Part shown: piece after piece, positions 44,836-52,816 of the stretch
How positions within the stretch are numbered: the first letter of the stretch is position 1
Layout of the letters: the number at the start of each line of letters is the position of its first letter
Assembly (NCBI GenBank): GCA_030683705.1
Contig: JAUXPP010000147.1
Span: 1-56,365 of the forward strand
Direction: 5' to 3'
DNA: 56,365 nt
Source: Polaromonas sp.
GTDB lineage: Bacteria; Pseudomonadota; Gammaproteobacteria; Burkholderiales; Burkholderiaceae_C
Position numbers and translations under genes: made by a program
The notes under the pieces: model-generated
What the model was told of the DNA's origin: nothing
The model's database searches: none
Seen by the model: the letters and a program-made list of their open reading frames with translations, nothing else

Positions 44836-46011
44836 ATGTCAGTCATCGATCAAAACACCACCTTCCTCGGCTACCGGCGCGAAAACGGACGCGTCGGGGT
44901 GCGCAACCACGTGATCATTCTTCCGCTGGACGATTTGTCCAACGCGGCGGCCGAAGCCGTGGCCCACAACATCAAGGGCGCGATGGCGATCCCGCACCCC
45001 TACGGCCGGCTTCAGTTCGGCGCCGATCTCGAACTGCACTTCCGCACGCTGATTGGCGCGGGCTGCAATCCCAATGTGGCCGCGGTCGTGGTCATCGGCA
45101 TCGAGGACAGCTGGACCAAAAAAGTGGTGGACGGCATCGCCACGACCGGCAAGCCGGTGGTGGGCTTCGGCATCGAAGGCCACGGCGACCACGAAACCAT
45201 CATGCGCGCCTCCAAAGCCGCGCGCGAGTATGTGCAATGGGCCAGCGAGAAGCAGCGCGAGGTCTGCCCGATTTCCGAACTCTGGGTCTCCACCAAGTGC
45301 GGCGAGTCCGACACCACCTCGGGCTGCGGCGCCAACCCGACCGTCGGCAACGCCTTCGACAAGCTGCACCCGCTGGGCAACTACCTGTGTTTCGGCGAAA
45401 CCTCGGAAATCACCGGCGGCGAAAAAATTGTGGCCGAGCGCTGCGCTACCGATGAAATCCGCGAGCAGTTCATGTTCATGTTCAACCGCTACCAGGCCAT
45501 GATCGACCGCCACAAGACCAGCGACCTGTCGGACTCGCAGCCGACCAAGGGCAACATCGCCGGCGGCCTGACCACCATCGAGGAAAAGGCTTTGGGCAAC
45601 ATCCAGAAAATCGGCAAGAAATGCACGGTGGACGGCGTCATCGACAAGGCGGAGATGCCAACGCATCCGGGTCTGTGGTTCATGGACTCGTCGAGCGCCG
45701 CAGCCGAAATGGTCACGCTGTGCGCCGCCTCCGGCTACGCGGTGCACTTCTTCCCCACCGGCCAGGGCAATGTGATCGGCAACGCGATTGTTCCCGTCAT
45801 CAAGATCTGCTCCAACCCGCGCACCGTGCGCCTGATGAGCGAACACATCGACGTGGACACCTCGGGCCTGCTGCAACGCGAGATCACGCTGGACCAGGCC
45901 GGCGACAAACTGCTGGAAAGCATGCTGCGCACCGCCAACGGGCGCCTGACCGCCGCCGAAGCGCTGGGCCACCGGGAGTTCGTGTTGACGCGCCTGTTCG
46001 AAAGCGCCTGA
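44836..46011 (+). CDS. suyB: UxaA/SuyB-like large lyase subunit, probable (R)-sulfolactate sulfo-lyase subunit B
   Basis: A 391-residue protein (about 42 kDa) of the altronate/galactarate dehydratase catalytic family. It has [75 protein letters not shown] and [20 protein letters not shown]. Conserved cysteines suit an iron or Fe-S site. The proposed reaction is (R)-3-sulfolactate to pyruvate plus sulfite. Context favours SuyB over UxaA, but no residue seen here proves the substrate. Confidence 0.77.
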   Translation: MSVIDQNTTFLGYRRENGRVGVRNHVIILPLDDLSNAAAEAVAHNIKGAMAIPHPYGRLQFGADLELHFRTLIGAGCNPNVAAVVVIGIEDSWTKKVVDGIATTGKPVVGFGIEGHGDHETIMRASKAAREYVQWASEKQREVCPISELWVSTKCGESDTTSGCGANPTVGNAFDKLHPLGNYLCFGETSEITGGEKIVAERCATDEIREQFMFMFNRYQAMIDRHKTSDLSDSQPTKGNIAGGLTTIEEKALGNIQKIGKKCTVDGVIDKAEMPTHPGLWFMDSSSAAAEMVTLCAASGYAVHFFPTGQGNVIGNAIVPVIKICSNPRTVRLMSEHIDVDTSGLLQREITLDQAGDKLLESMLRTANGRLTAAEALGHREFVLTRLFESA

Positions 46012-46014
46012 ATA

Positions 46015-46130
46015 TGGCCCCCACGCTTGTCGCTTCGCGTACTACGCTCCCCCCCGAGGGGGCTGTGCTTGCTCGGGGCGGCCCGTCGCTGCGCACGCGG
46101 CCCCCCGCATTTGCTCGCAAATGCTGGAGC
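46015..46130 (+). repeat. dispersed repeat family B, copy 3
   Basis: GGCCCCCACGCTTGTCGC begins about 4 nt after the suyB stop. It continues with GCGTACTACGCT, CCCCCGAGGGGGC and GGGGCGGCCCG, matching the pyrB-pyrX copy in order. It fills the suyB-comC spacer. Confidence 0.78.
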
Positions 46131-46139
46131 GTCTGAGCT

Positions 46140-47150
46140 ATGGCTCACCTGTCCATCGCAGAAGCCACCCGCCTCGCCACCCTTGCCTTGCGCCAGGCCG
46201 GCGCGGGCGAGGTCATGGCCGCCAGCACCGCGCGCGCGCTGGTTCGCGCCGAAGCCCAGGGCCTGGCGTCCCACGGCCTGAGCCGCGTGCCCCAGTACGC
46301 CACGCATTTGCGCAATGGCCGCGCCGACGGCAGGGCACAGGCGGTGATCACCCGCCACAAGGGCGCGGCGCTGCTGGTTGACGCGAAGCAAGGCCTGGCT
46401 TTCCCGGCCTGCGACCTGGCGATCTCGACCGCCATCACCACGGCGCAAGCGCTGGGGGTGTGTTTTGCCGGTATCACCAACAGCCACCACTGCGGCGTGC
46501 TGGTCGATCACCTGCGCGCCGTGGCGGAAGCCGGCATGGTCGGGCTGGGTTTTGCCAATTCACCGGCGGCCATGCCGGCGGCCGGCGGCAAACACCCGAT
46601 TTTTGGCACCAACCCGGTGGCAGCGGCGTTTCCCCGCCGCGATGCCGCCCCACTGATGATCGACCTGTCGCTCAGCGAAGTCGCGCGCGGCAAGGTGATG
46701 CTGGCCGCGAAAGAGGGCCGTCCCATACCGCTCGGCTGGGCGCTGGACAGCCAGGGCCAGCCGACCACGGACGCCAAAGCGGCGCTCACCGGCTCGATGC
46801 TGCCCGTGGGCGCCGTCAGCAGCCCCAAAGGCGCCATGCTGGCACTGATCGTCGAGCTGCTGGTGACCGCGCTGGTGGGTGCGCAGTTCGGCTTCGAGGC
46901 CTCCTCATTTTTTGTCGACGAGGGCAATGCGCCGCGTCTCGGCCAGGCCTTTATCGTGATCGACCCCGGCGCGCTGGCCGGCCGCGATGTGTATGAGGAA
47001 CGCATGGAGACGCTGGTCAGCGAAATGCTGCTCGATGACGGCGTGCGCCTGGCCGGCGCGCGCAGGACAAGCCTGGAACAACAGGCGATGCATTCGGGGC
47101 TGACGATTCCGGATGCCCTCAAACACCAGCTCGACCTGCTGGCCGCTTGA
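46140..47150 (+). CDS. comC: malate/L-lactate (Ldh2/ComC) family dehydrogenase, probable (R)-sulfolactate dehydrogenase
   Basis: A 336-residue NAD(P)-dependent enzyme of the Ldh2 family: AQGLASHGLSRVPQYATHLR, ITNSHHCGVLVDHLRAVAEA with the catalytic His, GGKHPIFGTNPVAAAFPR and PLMIDLSLSEVARGKVMLAA. In Chromohalobacter, ComC interconverts sulfopyruvate and (R)-sulfolactate to feed SuyAB. Family assignment is firm; substrate is inferred from the adjoining lyase genes. The ATG at 46140 follows repeat B. No (S)-specific SlcC is in the window. Confidence 0.8.
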   Translation: MAHLSIAEATRLATLALRQAGAGEVMAASTARALVRAEAQGLASHGLSRVPQYATHLRNGRADGRAQAVITRHKGAALLVDAKQGLAFPACDLAISTAITTAQALGVCFAGITNSHHCGVLVDHLRAVAEAGMVGLGFANSPAAMPAAGGKHPIFGTNPVAAAFPRRDAAPLMIDLSLSEVARGKVMLAAKEGRPIPLGWALDSQGQPTTDAKAALTGSMLPVGAVSSPKGAMLALIVELLVTALVGAQFGFEASSFFVDEGNAPRLGQAFIVIDPGALAGRDVYEERMETLVSEMLLDDGVRLAGARRTSLEQQAMHSGLTIPDALKHQLDLLAA

Positions 47151-47233
47151 GCCCCGCCTGGCGCGCGCCGGGGCGGTGGTTCCCCTGATTGCCGCGGCCC
47201 CGAGGAATGATTAGAGTGATTCCGGAGGCCCTC

Positions 47234-47692
47234 ATGAACACCACCGTTTCCCACGATCCCGCTGTCACGCGCCGCGTCGACCAGTTGCTGGCACATTACG
47301 AAGAAAGTCACCGCAACCCGAAAAACGAGCTCATCCACTTCATCGCCATCCCGCTCATCATGTTGAGCCTGGTCGGCATGATGTTTGCGCTGCATCCTTA
47401 TGTCGCCTATGCCTTCATCGCGGCGAGCATGGTGTACTACCTGCGCCTGTCCCTGGTGTTTCTCGTGACCATGGTGCTGTGGTCCCTGCTGACGGTTGCG
47501 CTGGTGTTTGCCATGGGCTCCCTGGTGCTGGAGCTGTCGGTCGCGATTTTTGTCGGCGCCTGGATACTGCAGTTCATCGGCCACAAGCTGGAAGGCAAGA
47601 AACCGTCGTTTTTCGAGGATATCCAGTACCTGTGGGTCGGCCCGCTGTTTGTGCTGAGCAAACTTTTCAACAAACTGGGCCTGCGCTGGTAG
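47234..47692 (+). CDS. Mpo1-like (DUF962) membrane protein
   Basis: A 152-residue membrane protein of the DUF962/YGL010w family. Conserved histidines are in HYEESHRNPKNELIHFIAIP and LQFIGHKLEGKKPSFFED, with hydrophobic helices between. Yeast Mpo1 is an Fe2+-dependent dioxygenase that shortens 2-hydroxy fatty acids; whether this bacterial homologue does so is unknown. The ATG at 47234 has GGAGG upstream. Confidence 0.88.
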   Translation: MNTTVSHDPAVTRRVDQLLAHYEESHRNPKNELIHFIAIPLIMLSLVGMMFALHPYVAYAFIAASMVYYLRLSLVFLVTMVLWSLLTVALVFAMGSLVLELSVAIFVGAWILQFIGHKLEGKKPSFFEDIQYLWVGPLFVLSKLFNKLGLRW

Positions 47693-47752
47693 GCTTGAAG
47701 TGCAACCATTGACCCGCATCTGAGTCAGACTGGCTTTAACGGGAACCCACAC

Positions 47753-48046
47753 TTGCCCTCTTTTATCAGCAGCTTTCTGCGTTTCATCCTGCGTCTGGTC
47801 CTCTGGCTGTTCGCGGCGGTTTTTGCCGTCAGCCTGCTGACAGCGGCCCTGGTCGTGATGACCCTGGGCCTGCTCAAGGCCTTGATCACCGGTAAAAAGC
47901 CCCAGCCCATGGTGTTTGGGCGCTTCCAGAAGTTCTCGCCTGATGCCTTCTGGCCGCGCGCCGCACCGGGCGCCGCCACTGTGCGGGAAACCGACGTGGT
48001 CGATGTGGAAGTCCGTGAAATACGCGACGACAAACGCCTGCCCTGA
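47753..48046 (+). CDS. small membrane protein of unknown function
   Basis: About 97 residues. I do not recognise a family. A basic/hydrophobic N terminus (SFLRFILRLVLWLFAAVFAV) runs into a second hydrophobic stretch (LLTAALVVMTLGLLKALI), then a polar C-terminal half (GRFQKFSPDAFWPRAAP; DVEVREIRDDKRLP). The likely start is TTG at 47753, as no ATG fits before the hydrophobic segment. It lies between DUF962 and rpoH on the same strand. The 238 nt to the rpoH control region show no gene. Confidence 0.65.
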   Translation: MPSFISSFLRFILRLVLWLFAAVFAVSLLTAALVVMTLGLLKALITGKKPQPMVFGRFQKFSPDAFWPRAAPGAATVRETDVVDVEVREIRDDKRLP

Positions 48047-48284
48047 GCGCAGACGCCGGCCTTAGCCGCCCTGCCCGCCTTTTCGGCCCCAGGCTGGGGC
48101 CGCACGCCGGCAAACCGTGGCAAGCAACGCGCGGGTGGCTGGGTGTCCGGTTTGGACGCCCTGCAGTCAGGTTGCCTTCCTACAAGGCCGGATTGAACCA
48201 AAGCGCAGGATCAGGTACCAACAGGCAAGCGAATCAGGGTTTACGCGTATAGCCTGACCCTATGAAAGTCATTGAACCTATCGT

Positions 48285-48311
48285 TTAGCACTCTCTCCAA
48301 CAGAGTGCTAA
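48285..48311. promoter_or_regulatory. CIRCE operator (HrcA site) upstream of rpoH
   Basis: TTAGCACTC-N9-GAGTGCTAA is an exact match to the CIRCE consensus, ending 29 nt before the rpoH ATG. HrcA binding here would repress rpoH until heat shock depletes active HrcA. Confidence 0.92.
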
Positions 48312-48314
48312 TAT
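48285..48314 (+). promoter_or_regulatory. probable rpoH promoter overlapping CIRCE
   Basis: TTAGCA (48285-48290) and TAATAT (48309-48314) are spaced by 18 nt. They fit -35/-10 boxes of a sigma-70 promoter in which both arms of CIRCE overlap the core elements. Confidence 0.5.
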
Positions 48315-48340
48315 TGACTTCAGAAAAGGAGTTTTGCCTC

Positions 48341-49285
48341 ATGTCCTATGCACTTTCCCCCAAAGTGACACCCGCCAGCACGGCCCTGGCGAGCGCCAAT
48401 CCGTGGTCGCTGCTGCCGCCGCTGGGCAACCTGGACGCCTATATTTCTGCGGTCAACCGCCTGCCCATGCTCACCCTGGAGCAGGAGCAGGAGTTCGCGC
48501 GCAGCCTCAAGGACAACAACGACCTTGATGCTGCCGGTAAGTTGGTGCTCTCTCACTTGCGCCTGGTCGTGGCCACGTCGCGCAAATACCTGGGTTATGG
48601 CCTGCCCCATGCCGACCTGATCCAGGAAGGCAACATCGGCCTGATGAAGGCGGTCAAACGTTTCGATCCGGACCAGGGCGTGCGCCTGGTCAGTTATGCG
48701 CTGCACTGGATCAAGGCCGAGATGCACGAGTACATCCTGAAAAACTGGCGCATGGTCAAGGTGGCGACCACCAAGGCCCAGCGCAAGTTGTTTTTCAACC
48801 TGCGCTCCATGAAACAGGGTTTCAAGGACGATGCCGACGTGGCGACCCACCGCGACACCCTGACCGAGGACCAGATCAGCTCGATGGCGAAAACCCTCAA
48901 CGTCAAACGCGAGGAAGTCATCGAGATGGAGCAGCGCATGTCGGGCGGCGACGTGCTGCTCGATCCCAGCCCCAGCGACGACGGCGAAGACGCTTTCGGC
49001 CCGATCGCCTACCTGTCGGATGCAAGCCAGGAACCGACCCAGCTGATGGAGTCGCGCCAGCGTGACTACCTCGCCAGCGACGGCATCGCCACGGCGCTGG
49101 AAGGCCTCGATGACCGCTCGCGCCGCATCGTCGAGGAACGCTGGCTCAAGGTCAACGACGACGGCTCCGGCGGCATGACGCTGCACGACCTGGCCGCCGA
49201 ATACAAGGTCAGCGCGGAGCGTATCCGCCAGATCGAGGTGGCGGCCATGAAAAAAATGAAGAAGGTCCTGGCCGCTTACGCGTAA
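48341..49285 (+). CDS. rpoH: heat-shock sigma factor sigma-32
   Basis: A 314-residue sigma factor. Region 2 includes LILQEGNIGLMKAVKRFDP-like sequence (DLIQEGNIGLMKAVKRFDPD) and SYALHWIKAEMHEYIL. The RpoH box is QRKLFFNLRSMKQG, and region 4 ends with LAAEYKVSAERIRQIEVAAM. It directs RNA polymerase to heat-shock promoters. The ATG at 48341 follows AAAAGGAG; an upstream TTG in frame lies within the operator region and is rejected. Confidence 0.96.
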   Translation: MSYALSPKVTPASTALASANPWSLLPPLGNLDAYISAVNRLPMLTLEQEQEFARSLKDNNDLDAAGKLVLSHLRLVVATSRKYLGYGLPHADLIQEGNIGLMKAVKRFDPDQGVRLVSYALHWIKAEMHEYILKNWRMVKVATTKAQRKLFFNLRSMKQGFKDDADVATHRDTLTEDQISSMAKTLNVKREEVIEMEQRMSGGDVLLDPSPSDDGEDAFGPIAYLSDASQEPTQLMESRQRDYLASDGIATALEGLDDRSRRIVEERWLKVNDDGSGGMTLHDLAAEYKVSAERIRQIEVAAMKKMKKVLAAYA

Positions 49286-49333
49286 AGGCCTGACACCTTT
49301 TGACTGGCGTGGTCCCCACTGGCCGCGCCCAAA

Positions 49334-49368
49334 GCCTGCATACGACCATCGTGTGCAGGCTTTTTTTT
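49334..49368 (+). terminator. rho-independent terminator of rpoH
   Basis: A 12-bp stem GCCTGCATACGA / TCGTGTGCAGGC (one G-T pair, loop CCA) is followed by eight T. It lies 49 nt after the rpoH stop. Confidence 0.88.
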
Positions 49369-49390
49369 GCCCGCAAGATGCGGGTGCTGT

Positions 49391-50029
49391 CTAGTTGCCC
49401 TTGAGCAGCAGCTTGACGTCGGCCGCCAGCGCCGGCGCGCCGGTGCCGTAGCGGCTGTAAAGGCGCACCCGCCCCTGCGGGTCGAACACATAACTGCCGG
49501 CGGAGTGGTCCAGCGTGTAGCTTCCCGGCGTCTTGCCGTCGACCTTTTTGTAGAAAATCTTGAAGTCCTTGGCCACCTGGGGGAGCTGGTCGAGGTCCGG
49601 CCGCAGCGCCAGGAAGCCCGGATCGAAATTGGCCATGTAGGCTTTCAGCACCTCGGGCGTGTCGCGCTCGGGATCCAGCGAGACAAACAGGCCCTGCAGG
49701 CGGTCGCCGTCGGCGCCCAGCATCTTCTTGATCTCGGCCAGCTCCGCCATTGAGGTCGGGCAAACATCCGGGCACTGCGTAAAGCCAAAAAACACCACCA
49801 CGACCTTGCCGGCGAAGTCCTTGATGCTGCGCATCTGCCCGTTGTGGTCGGTCAGCGCAAAGTCCTTCGCGTAGTCGGCCCCGGTGATGTCGATGCTGGT
49901 GAACTGCGGTTTCGCCTCCGTGCAGCCGGACATCAAGCCAAAAAGGCCTGTAGCACCCGTCCACAAAGCGCCACCAGCTATCAACCTGATAGCATTTCGT
50001 TTGCCGGGAGAAGTCGGGGAAAAGCTCAT
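49391..50029 (-). CDS. SCO1/SenC copper chaperone for cytochrome oxidase, lipoprotein
   Basis: A 212-residue thioredoxin-fold copper protein. Copper ligands are Cys86 and Cys90 (CPDVC) and His175 (TLDHSAGS). An N-terminal membrane/lipoprotein segment ends in the lipobox LMSGC (Cys36). SCO proteins deliver copper to the CuA site of oxidase subunit II. The hydrophobic signal core ([18 protein letters not shown]) is encoded by repeat A copy 7. The start overlaps the ctaB stop (ATGA at 50026-50029). Confidence 0.94.
   Translation of the reverse strand: MSFSPTSPGKRNAIRLIAGGALWTGATGLFGLMSGCTEAKPQFTSIDITGADYAKDFALTDHNGQMRSIKDFAGKVVVVFFGFTQCPDVCPTSMAELAEIKKMLGADGDRLQGLFVSLDPERDTPEVLKAYMANFDPGFLALRPDLDQLPQVAKDFKIFYKKVDGKTPGSYTLDHSAGSYVFDPQGRVRLYSRYGTGAPALAADVKLLLKGN
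49940..49995 (-). repeat. dispersed repeat family A, copy 7 (encodes the SCO1 signal)
   Basis: On the minus strand: GCTATCAGGTTGATAGC, then TGGTGGCGC, GGGTGCTACAGGCCTTTTTG. It is read in the same frame as copy 6 in the M16-like gene. Confidence 0.75.
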
Positions 50030-50943
50030 ACGAGGTAATGGTCCAGCAGCAATGCCGCAAACAGGGCAGACAGGTGAATCAGCGAAAAGCGGAAGGTCTT
50101 GCGCGCCAGCGCGTCGGAATAATTGCGCCACAGCTTCCAGGCATACCAGCTGAAGCCGAAGCTCAGCACGATGGCGGCCAGCAGGTACAACCAGCCGCTC
50201 ATCTTGAAGACAAAGGGCATCAGGCAGGCAGCAAACAGCACCAGGGTGTAGAGGAAGACCTGCAGGCGTGTGAACTCGTTGCCATGGGTCACCGGCAGCA
50301 TCGGCAGGCCGGACTTGCGGTAGTCCTCCACGCGGTACAGCGCCAGCGCCCAGAAGTGCGGCGGCGTCCACAGGAAGATGATCAGGAACAGGATCAGCGC
50401 CTCGGGTGCCACGTTGCCGGTCATGGCGGCCCAGCCGAGTACCGGCGGCATCGCGACGGAGGCGCCGCCGATCACGATGTTCTGCGGCGTCAGCGGTTTC
50501 AGGATCACGGTGTAAACCACCGCGTAACCAACAAAGGTCGCAAAGGTCAGCCACATGGTCAGCGGATTGACCCAGACGTAGAGGATGACCGAGCCGGCCG
50601 CGCACAGCAGGCTGGAGAAGGCCAGCGTCAGCGGGTTGCTGATCTGCCCCTGGGCGGTGGCGCGCCAGGCGGTGCGTTTCATCTTCGAGTCGATCTGCTG
50701 TTCGACCAGGCAATTGAAGGCTGCAGCCGCGCCGGCCACCAGCCAGATGCCGGCGCAGGCGATCAGGGCCAGCTTGACCTCGGCCCAGCCCGGCACGCCG
50801 GGCACGGCCAGCACCATGCCGATCAGCGCGCAAAACACGATGAGTTGCACCACGCGCGGCTTGGTCAGCGCGTAGAACTGCGCGAACTTGGACGGCACAA
50901 AAGCCGGGATGGCCACGGCGGCGGAAGAGTCTGAGGGGTTCAT
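50026..50943 (-). CDS. ctaB: protoheme IX farnesyltransferase (haem O synthase)
   Basis: A 305-residue membrane prenyltransferase with about nine helices. It transfers farnesyl to haem B, giving haem O. Motifs include [37 protein letters not shown] and [20 protein letters not shown]. It starts with ATG at 50943, overlapping the ctaA stop by four bases, and is coupled to sco downstream. Confidence 0.96.
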   Translation of the reverse strand: MNPSDSSAAVAIPAFVPSKFAQFYALTKPRVVQLIVFCALIGMVLAVPGVPGWAEVKLALIACAGIWLVAGAAAAFNCLVEQQIDSKMKRTAWRATAQGQISNPLTLAFSSLLCAAGSVILYVWVNPLTMWLTFATFVGYAVVYTVILKPLTPQNIVIGGASVAMPPVLGWAAMTGNVAPEALILFLIIFLWTPPHFWALALYRVEDYRKSGLPMLPVTHGNEFTRLQVFLYTLVLFAACLMPFVFKMSGWLYLLAAIVLSFGFSWYAWKLWRNYSDALARKTFRFSLIHLSALFAALLLDHYLV

Positions 50944-52109
50944 AAAGGGGAAGCCCTCAATTTTGACGCAGTTGCCGTCTGTGGTACGCGCCGGCTCGAA
51001 AAAAGGGCGCCCGTCAGCACCACCACCAGCGCGGCAGCGCCGCCGGTGTGCGAGACCGCAGCGACCAGCGGCCAGCCCAGCACGACGTTGCTCAGGCCGG
51101 TGGCGAACTGCCACAGGGTCAGCCCGCCGATCCAGTTGCCGTAGCCGCGCATCGCCGGAATCCGCCGCAACTGCCAGGCCAGCGCCAGCAAAGCGGCAAA
51201 CACCATATAAGCGGCGAGCCGGTGCACGTAGTGGATTGCGGTCAGCGCCTGGAAGCTGATGTTGTCGCCCTCCGTCCCGGCACCCAGGGCGCGCCACAGC
51301 GTGAATCCCTCGCGGAAGTCCATGGCCGGCCAGAAACTGCCCTGGCAGGCCGGAAACTCGCTGCAGGCCAGCACCGCATAGTTGGTGCTGACCCAGCCGC
51401 CCAGCGCAATCTGCAGCCACAGCAGCACAAAGCTCGCGACCAGCAGAAGCCAGACACCGCGGGACAACAACACCGGCCGGGTGGCCTCATGGGCCTGCGC
51501 ATAACGCACGGCCTGGGCCTGCAACAGCGCCAACAGGATCAGCCCACCCAGCAGGTGCAGGGTCACGATCAGCGGAAACAGCTTCATGGTCACCGTCAGC
51601 GCGCCGAACGCCCCCTGAATGCAAACCCAGACCAGGGTCGCCAGCGGCCACCACACCGACAGAATCTGCGGCGAGGCAGCACTTTCGCGTGCCTTGCGGC
51701 GGCTCAGCCAGGTGGCCACCGCCAGCGTCAGGATCAGCACGCCGACCCCGGTGGCCAGGTAGCGATGGATCATCTCTATCCAGGCCTTGGAATGCGTCAC
51801 CGGCCCGGTCGGCATGGCCGCCTGCGCCGCGCTGATGGGCTGGGCAGCGCCCACCGGGCTGGCGTGGCCGTAACAGCCGGGCCAGTCGGGGCAACCGAGG
51901 CCCGAATCGGTCAGCCGCGTGAAGGCGCCGAACAACACCAGGTCAAAGGTCAGGAACAGCGTCAGCAGCGTCAGCACACGCAGGCGCCGCGCCACCGGCT
52001 GGTGCTTGTTGCGCAACCAGACCCAGGCCAGCGGCCCCAGCGCCAGCACCAGGCCCATGCCCATCAGGCGCAGCGCCGGGCTCAGGTTGTAAAGCTCTTG
52101 CGTGTCCAT
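50940..52109 (-). CDS. ctaA: haem A synthase (COX15/CtaA)
   Basis: A 389-residue membrane enzyme that oxidises haem O to haem A. It has about eight helices in two halves. Conserved pieces are [41 protein letters not shown] and [11 protein letters not shown], with the haem-ligand histidines. The ATG at 52109 is chosen; a TTG directly before it (52112) is possible. It is the middle of the oxidase assembly operon. Confidence 0.95.
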   Translation of the reverse strand: MDTQELYNLSPALRLMGMGLVLALGPLAWVWLRNKHQPVARRLRVLTLLTLFLTFDLVLFGAFTRLTDSGLGCPDWPGCYGHASPVGAAQPISAAQAAMPTGPVTHSKAWIEMIHRYLATGVGVLILTLAVATWLSRRKARESAASPQILSVWWPLATLVWVCIQGAFGALTVTMKLFPLIVTLHLLGGLILLALLQAQAVRYAQAHEATRPVLLSRGVWLLLVASFVLLWLQIALGGWVSTNYAVLACSEFPACQGSFWPAMDFREGFTLWRALGAGTEGDNISFQALTAIHYVHRLAAYMVFAALLALAWQLRRIPAMRGYGNWIGGLTLWQFATGLSNVVLGWPLVAAVSHTGGAAALVVVLTGALFSSRRVPQTATASKLRASPL

Positions 52110-52114
52110 CAAGG

Positions 52115-52816
52115 TCAGGGCAAGCGGCCAGCTTTATCCCAGGAGCTTGATGCCCGCAGCAGGCGTTCAAGATCGCGTTTGGCCTGTGCCGCGCCGGCGG
52201 CGTCCATATTGGCCGGGAAACGCATCATCCAGTTGCCGATCGGGTCCACCACATACAGGTGATCCGCAAGTTGCTGCCCGGCCGCAGGCTGCAGCCATTG
52301 TTCGAGGCCGGCCACGCGCAGCACGGTGGCGCCCTGCAGCGCGGTGTTCAGCGCTGGCGGGATCGCCGCCTCGTCGCTGACCAGCCAGACGCGATCCAGC
52401 CGGTCTTTCTCACGGCCCAGCGACTCGCGCAGCTGGCGCTGGAAGTACAGGTGCTGCTGGCAGGCCGCGTCGCAGGCGCCGCCGGCCACACTGACCAGCA
52501 GCCACTGCCCCTTGAGTGCCGGCAGCTCGATACGCTGGCCGTCGGGCGCCACGGCGGCCAGCGCCGGCAGCGGCCGCTGCGGATCGACCAGTTCGCCGTA
52601 ATTGCGCCGCCCTTCCGGACGGATCACGTAATAGGTGAAGTAGGAGGCGATCACCGGCGCGGCACAGACCAGCAGGACGGCCAGCATTTTCCAGCGGCCG
52701 GTCCGGGTGTCGGGGCGTGTCATGGCGGCGGCCTGCGGCAGGCTGTGCACGGTCAGGTCCAGCGGCTGGTCGCGGCCGGTGGGTCCGGGGGAAGAAGAAG
52801 GCGGGGAAGGTGTCAC
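52115..52816 (-). CDS. membrane-anchored SCO-like protein in the oxidase assembly operon
   Basis: Up to 233 residues. After a Pro/Ser-rich start a single membrane helix (MLAVLLVCAAPVIASYFTYY, about 44-63) anchors a thioredoxin-like domain. GGACDAACQQH has Cys115 and Cys119 in CxxxC, and DHLYVVDPIGNWMMRF gives His186, lining up with the Cys, Cys and His copper ligands of SCO1. The GTG at 52816 overlaps the surf1 stop (GTGA); ATG at 52723 is an alternative start. It is probably a second copper chaperone or thiol reductant. Confidence 0.8.
   Translation of the reverse strand: MTPSPPSSSPGPTGRDQPLDLTVHSLPQAAAMTRPDTRTGRWKMLAVLLVCAAPVIASYFTYYVIRPEGRRNYGELVDPQRPLPALAAVAPDGQRIELPALKGQWLLVSVAGGACDAACQQHLYFQRQLRESLGREKDRLDRVWLVSDEAAIPPALNTALQGATVLRVAGLEQWLQPAAGQQLADHLYVVDPIGNWMMRFPANMDAAGAAQAKRDLERLLRASSSWDKAGRLP

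Noticed and set aside
44839..45972. 377-codon minus-strand frame opposite suyB
   Set aside because: Antisense shadow of a conserved enzyme with Ala/Gly/His bias.
44403..46011. Altronate dehydratase (UxaA) reading of the two lyase subunits
   Set aside because: Family similarity is real, but no uronate genes are near and the subunits are split. The exporter and ComC neighbours fit sulfolactate better. Kept as an alternative, not the main call.
48272..48340. TTG start extending rpoH upstream
   Set aside because: It would put CIRCE and the ribosome site inside the gene. The ATG at 48341 has AAGGAG and fits the family start.
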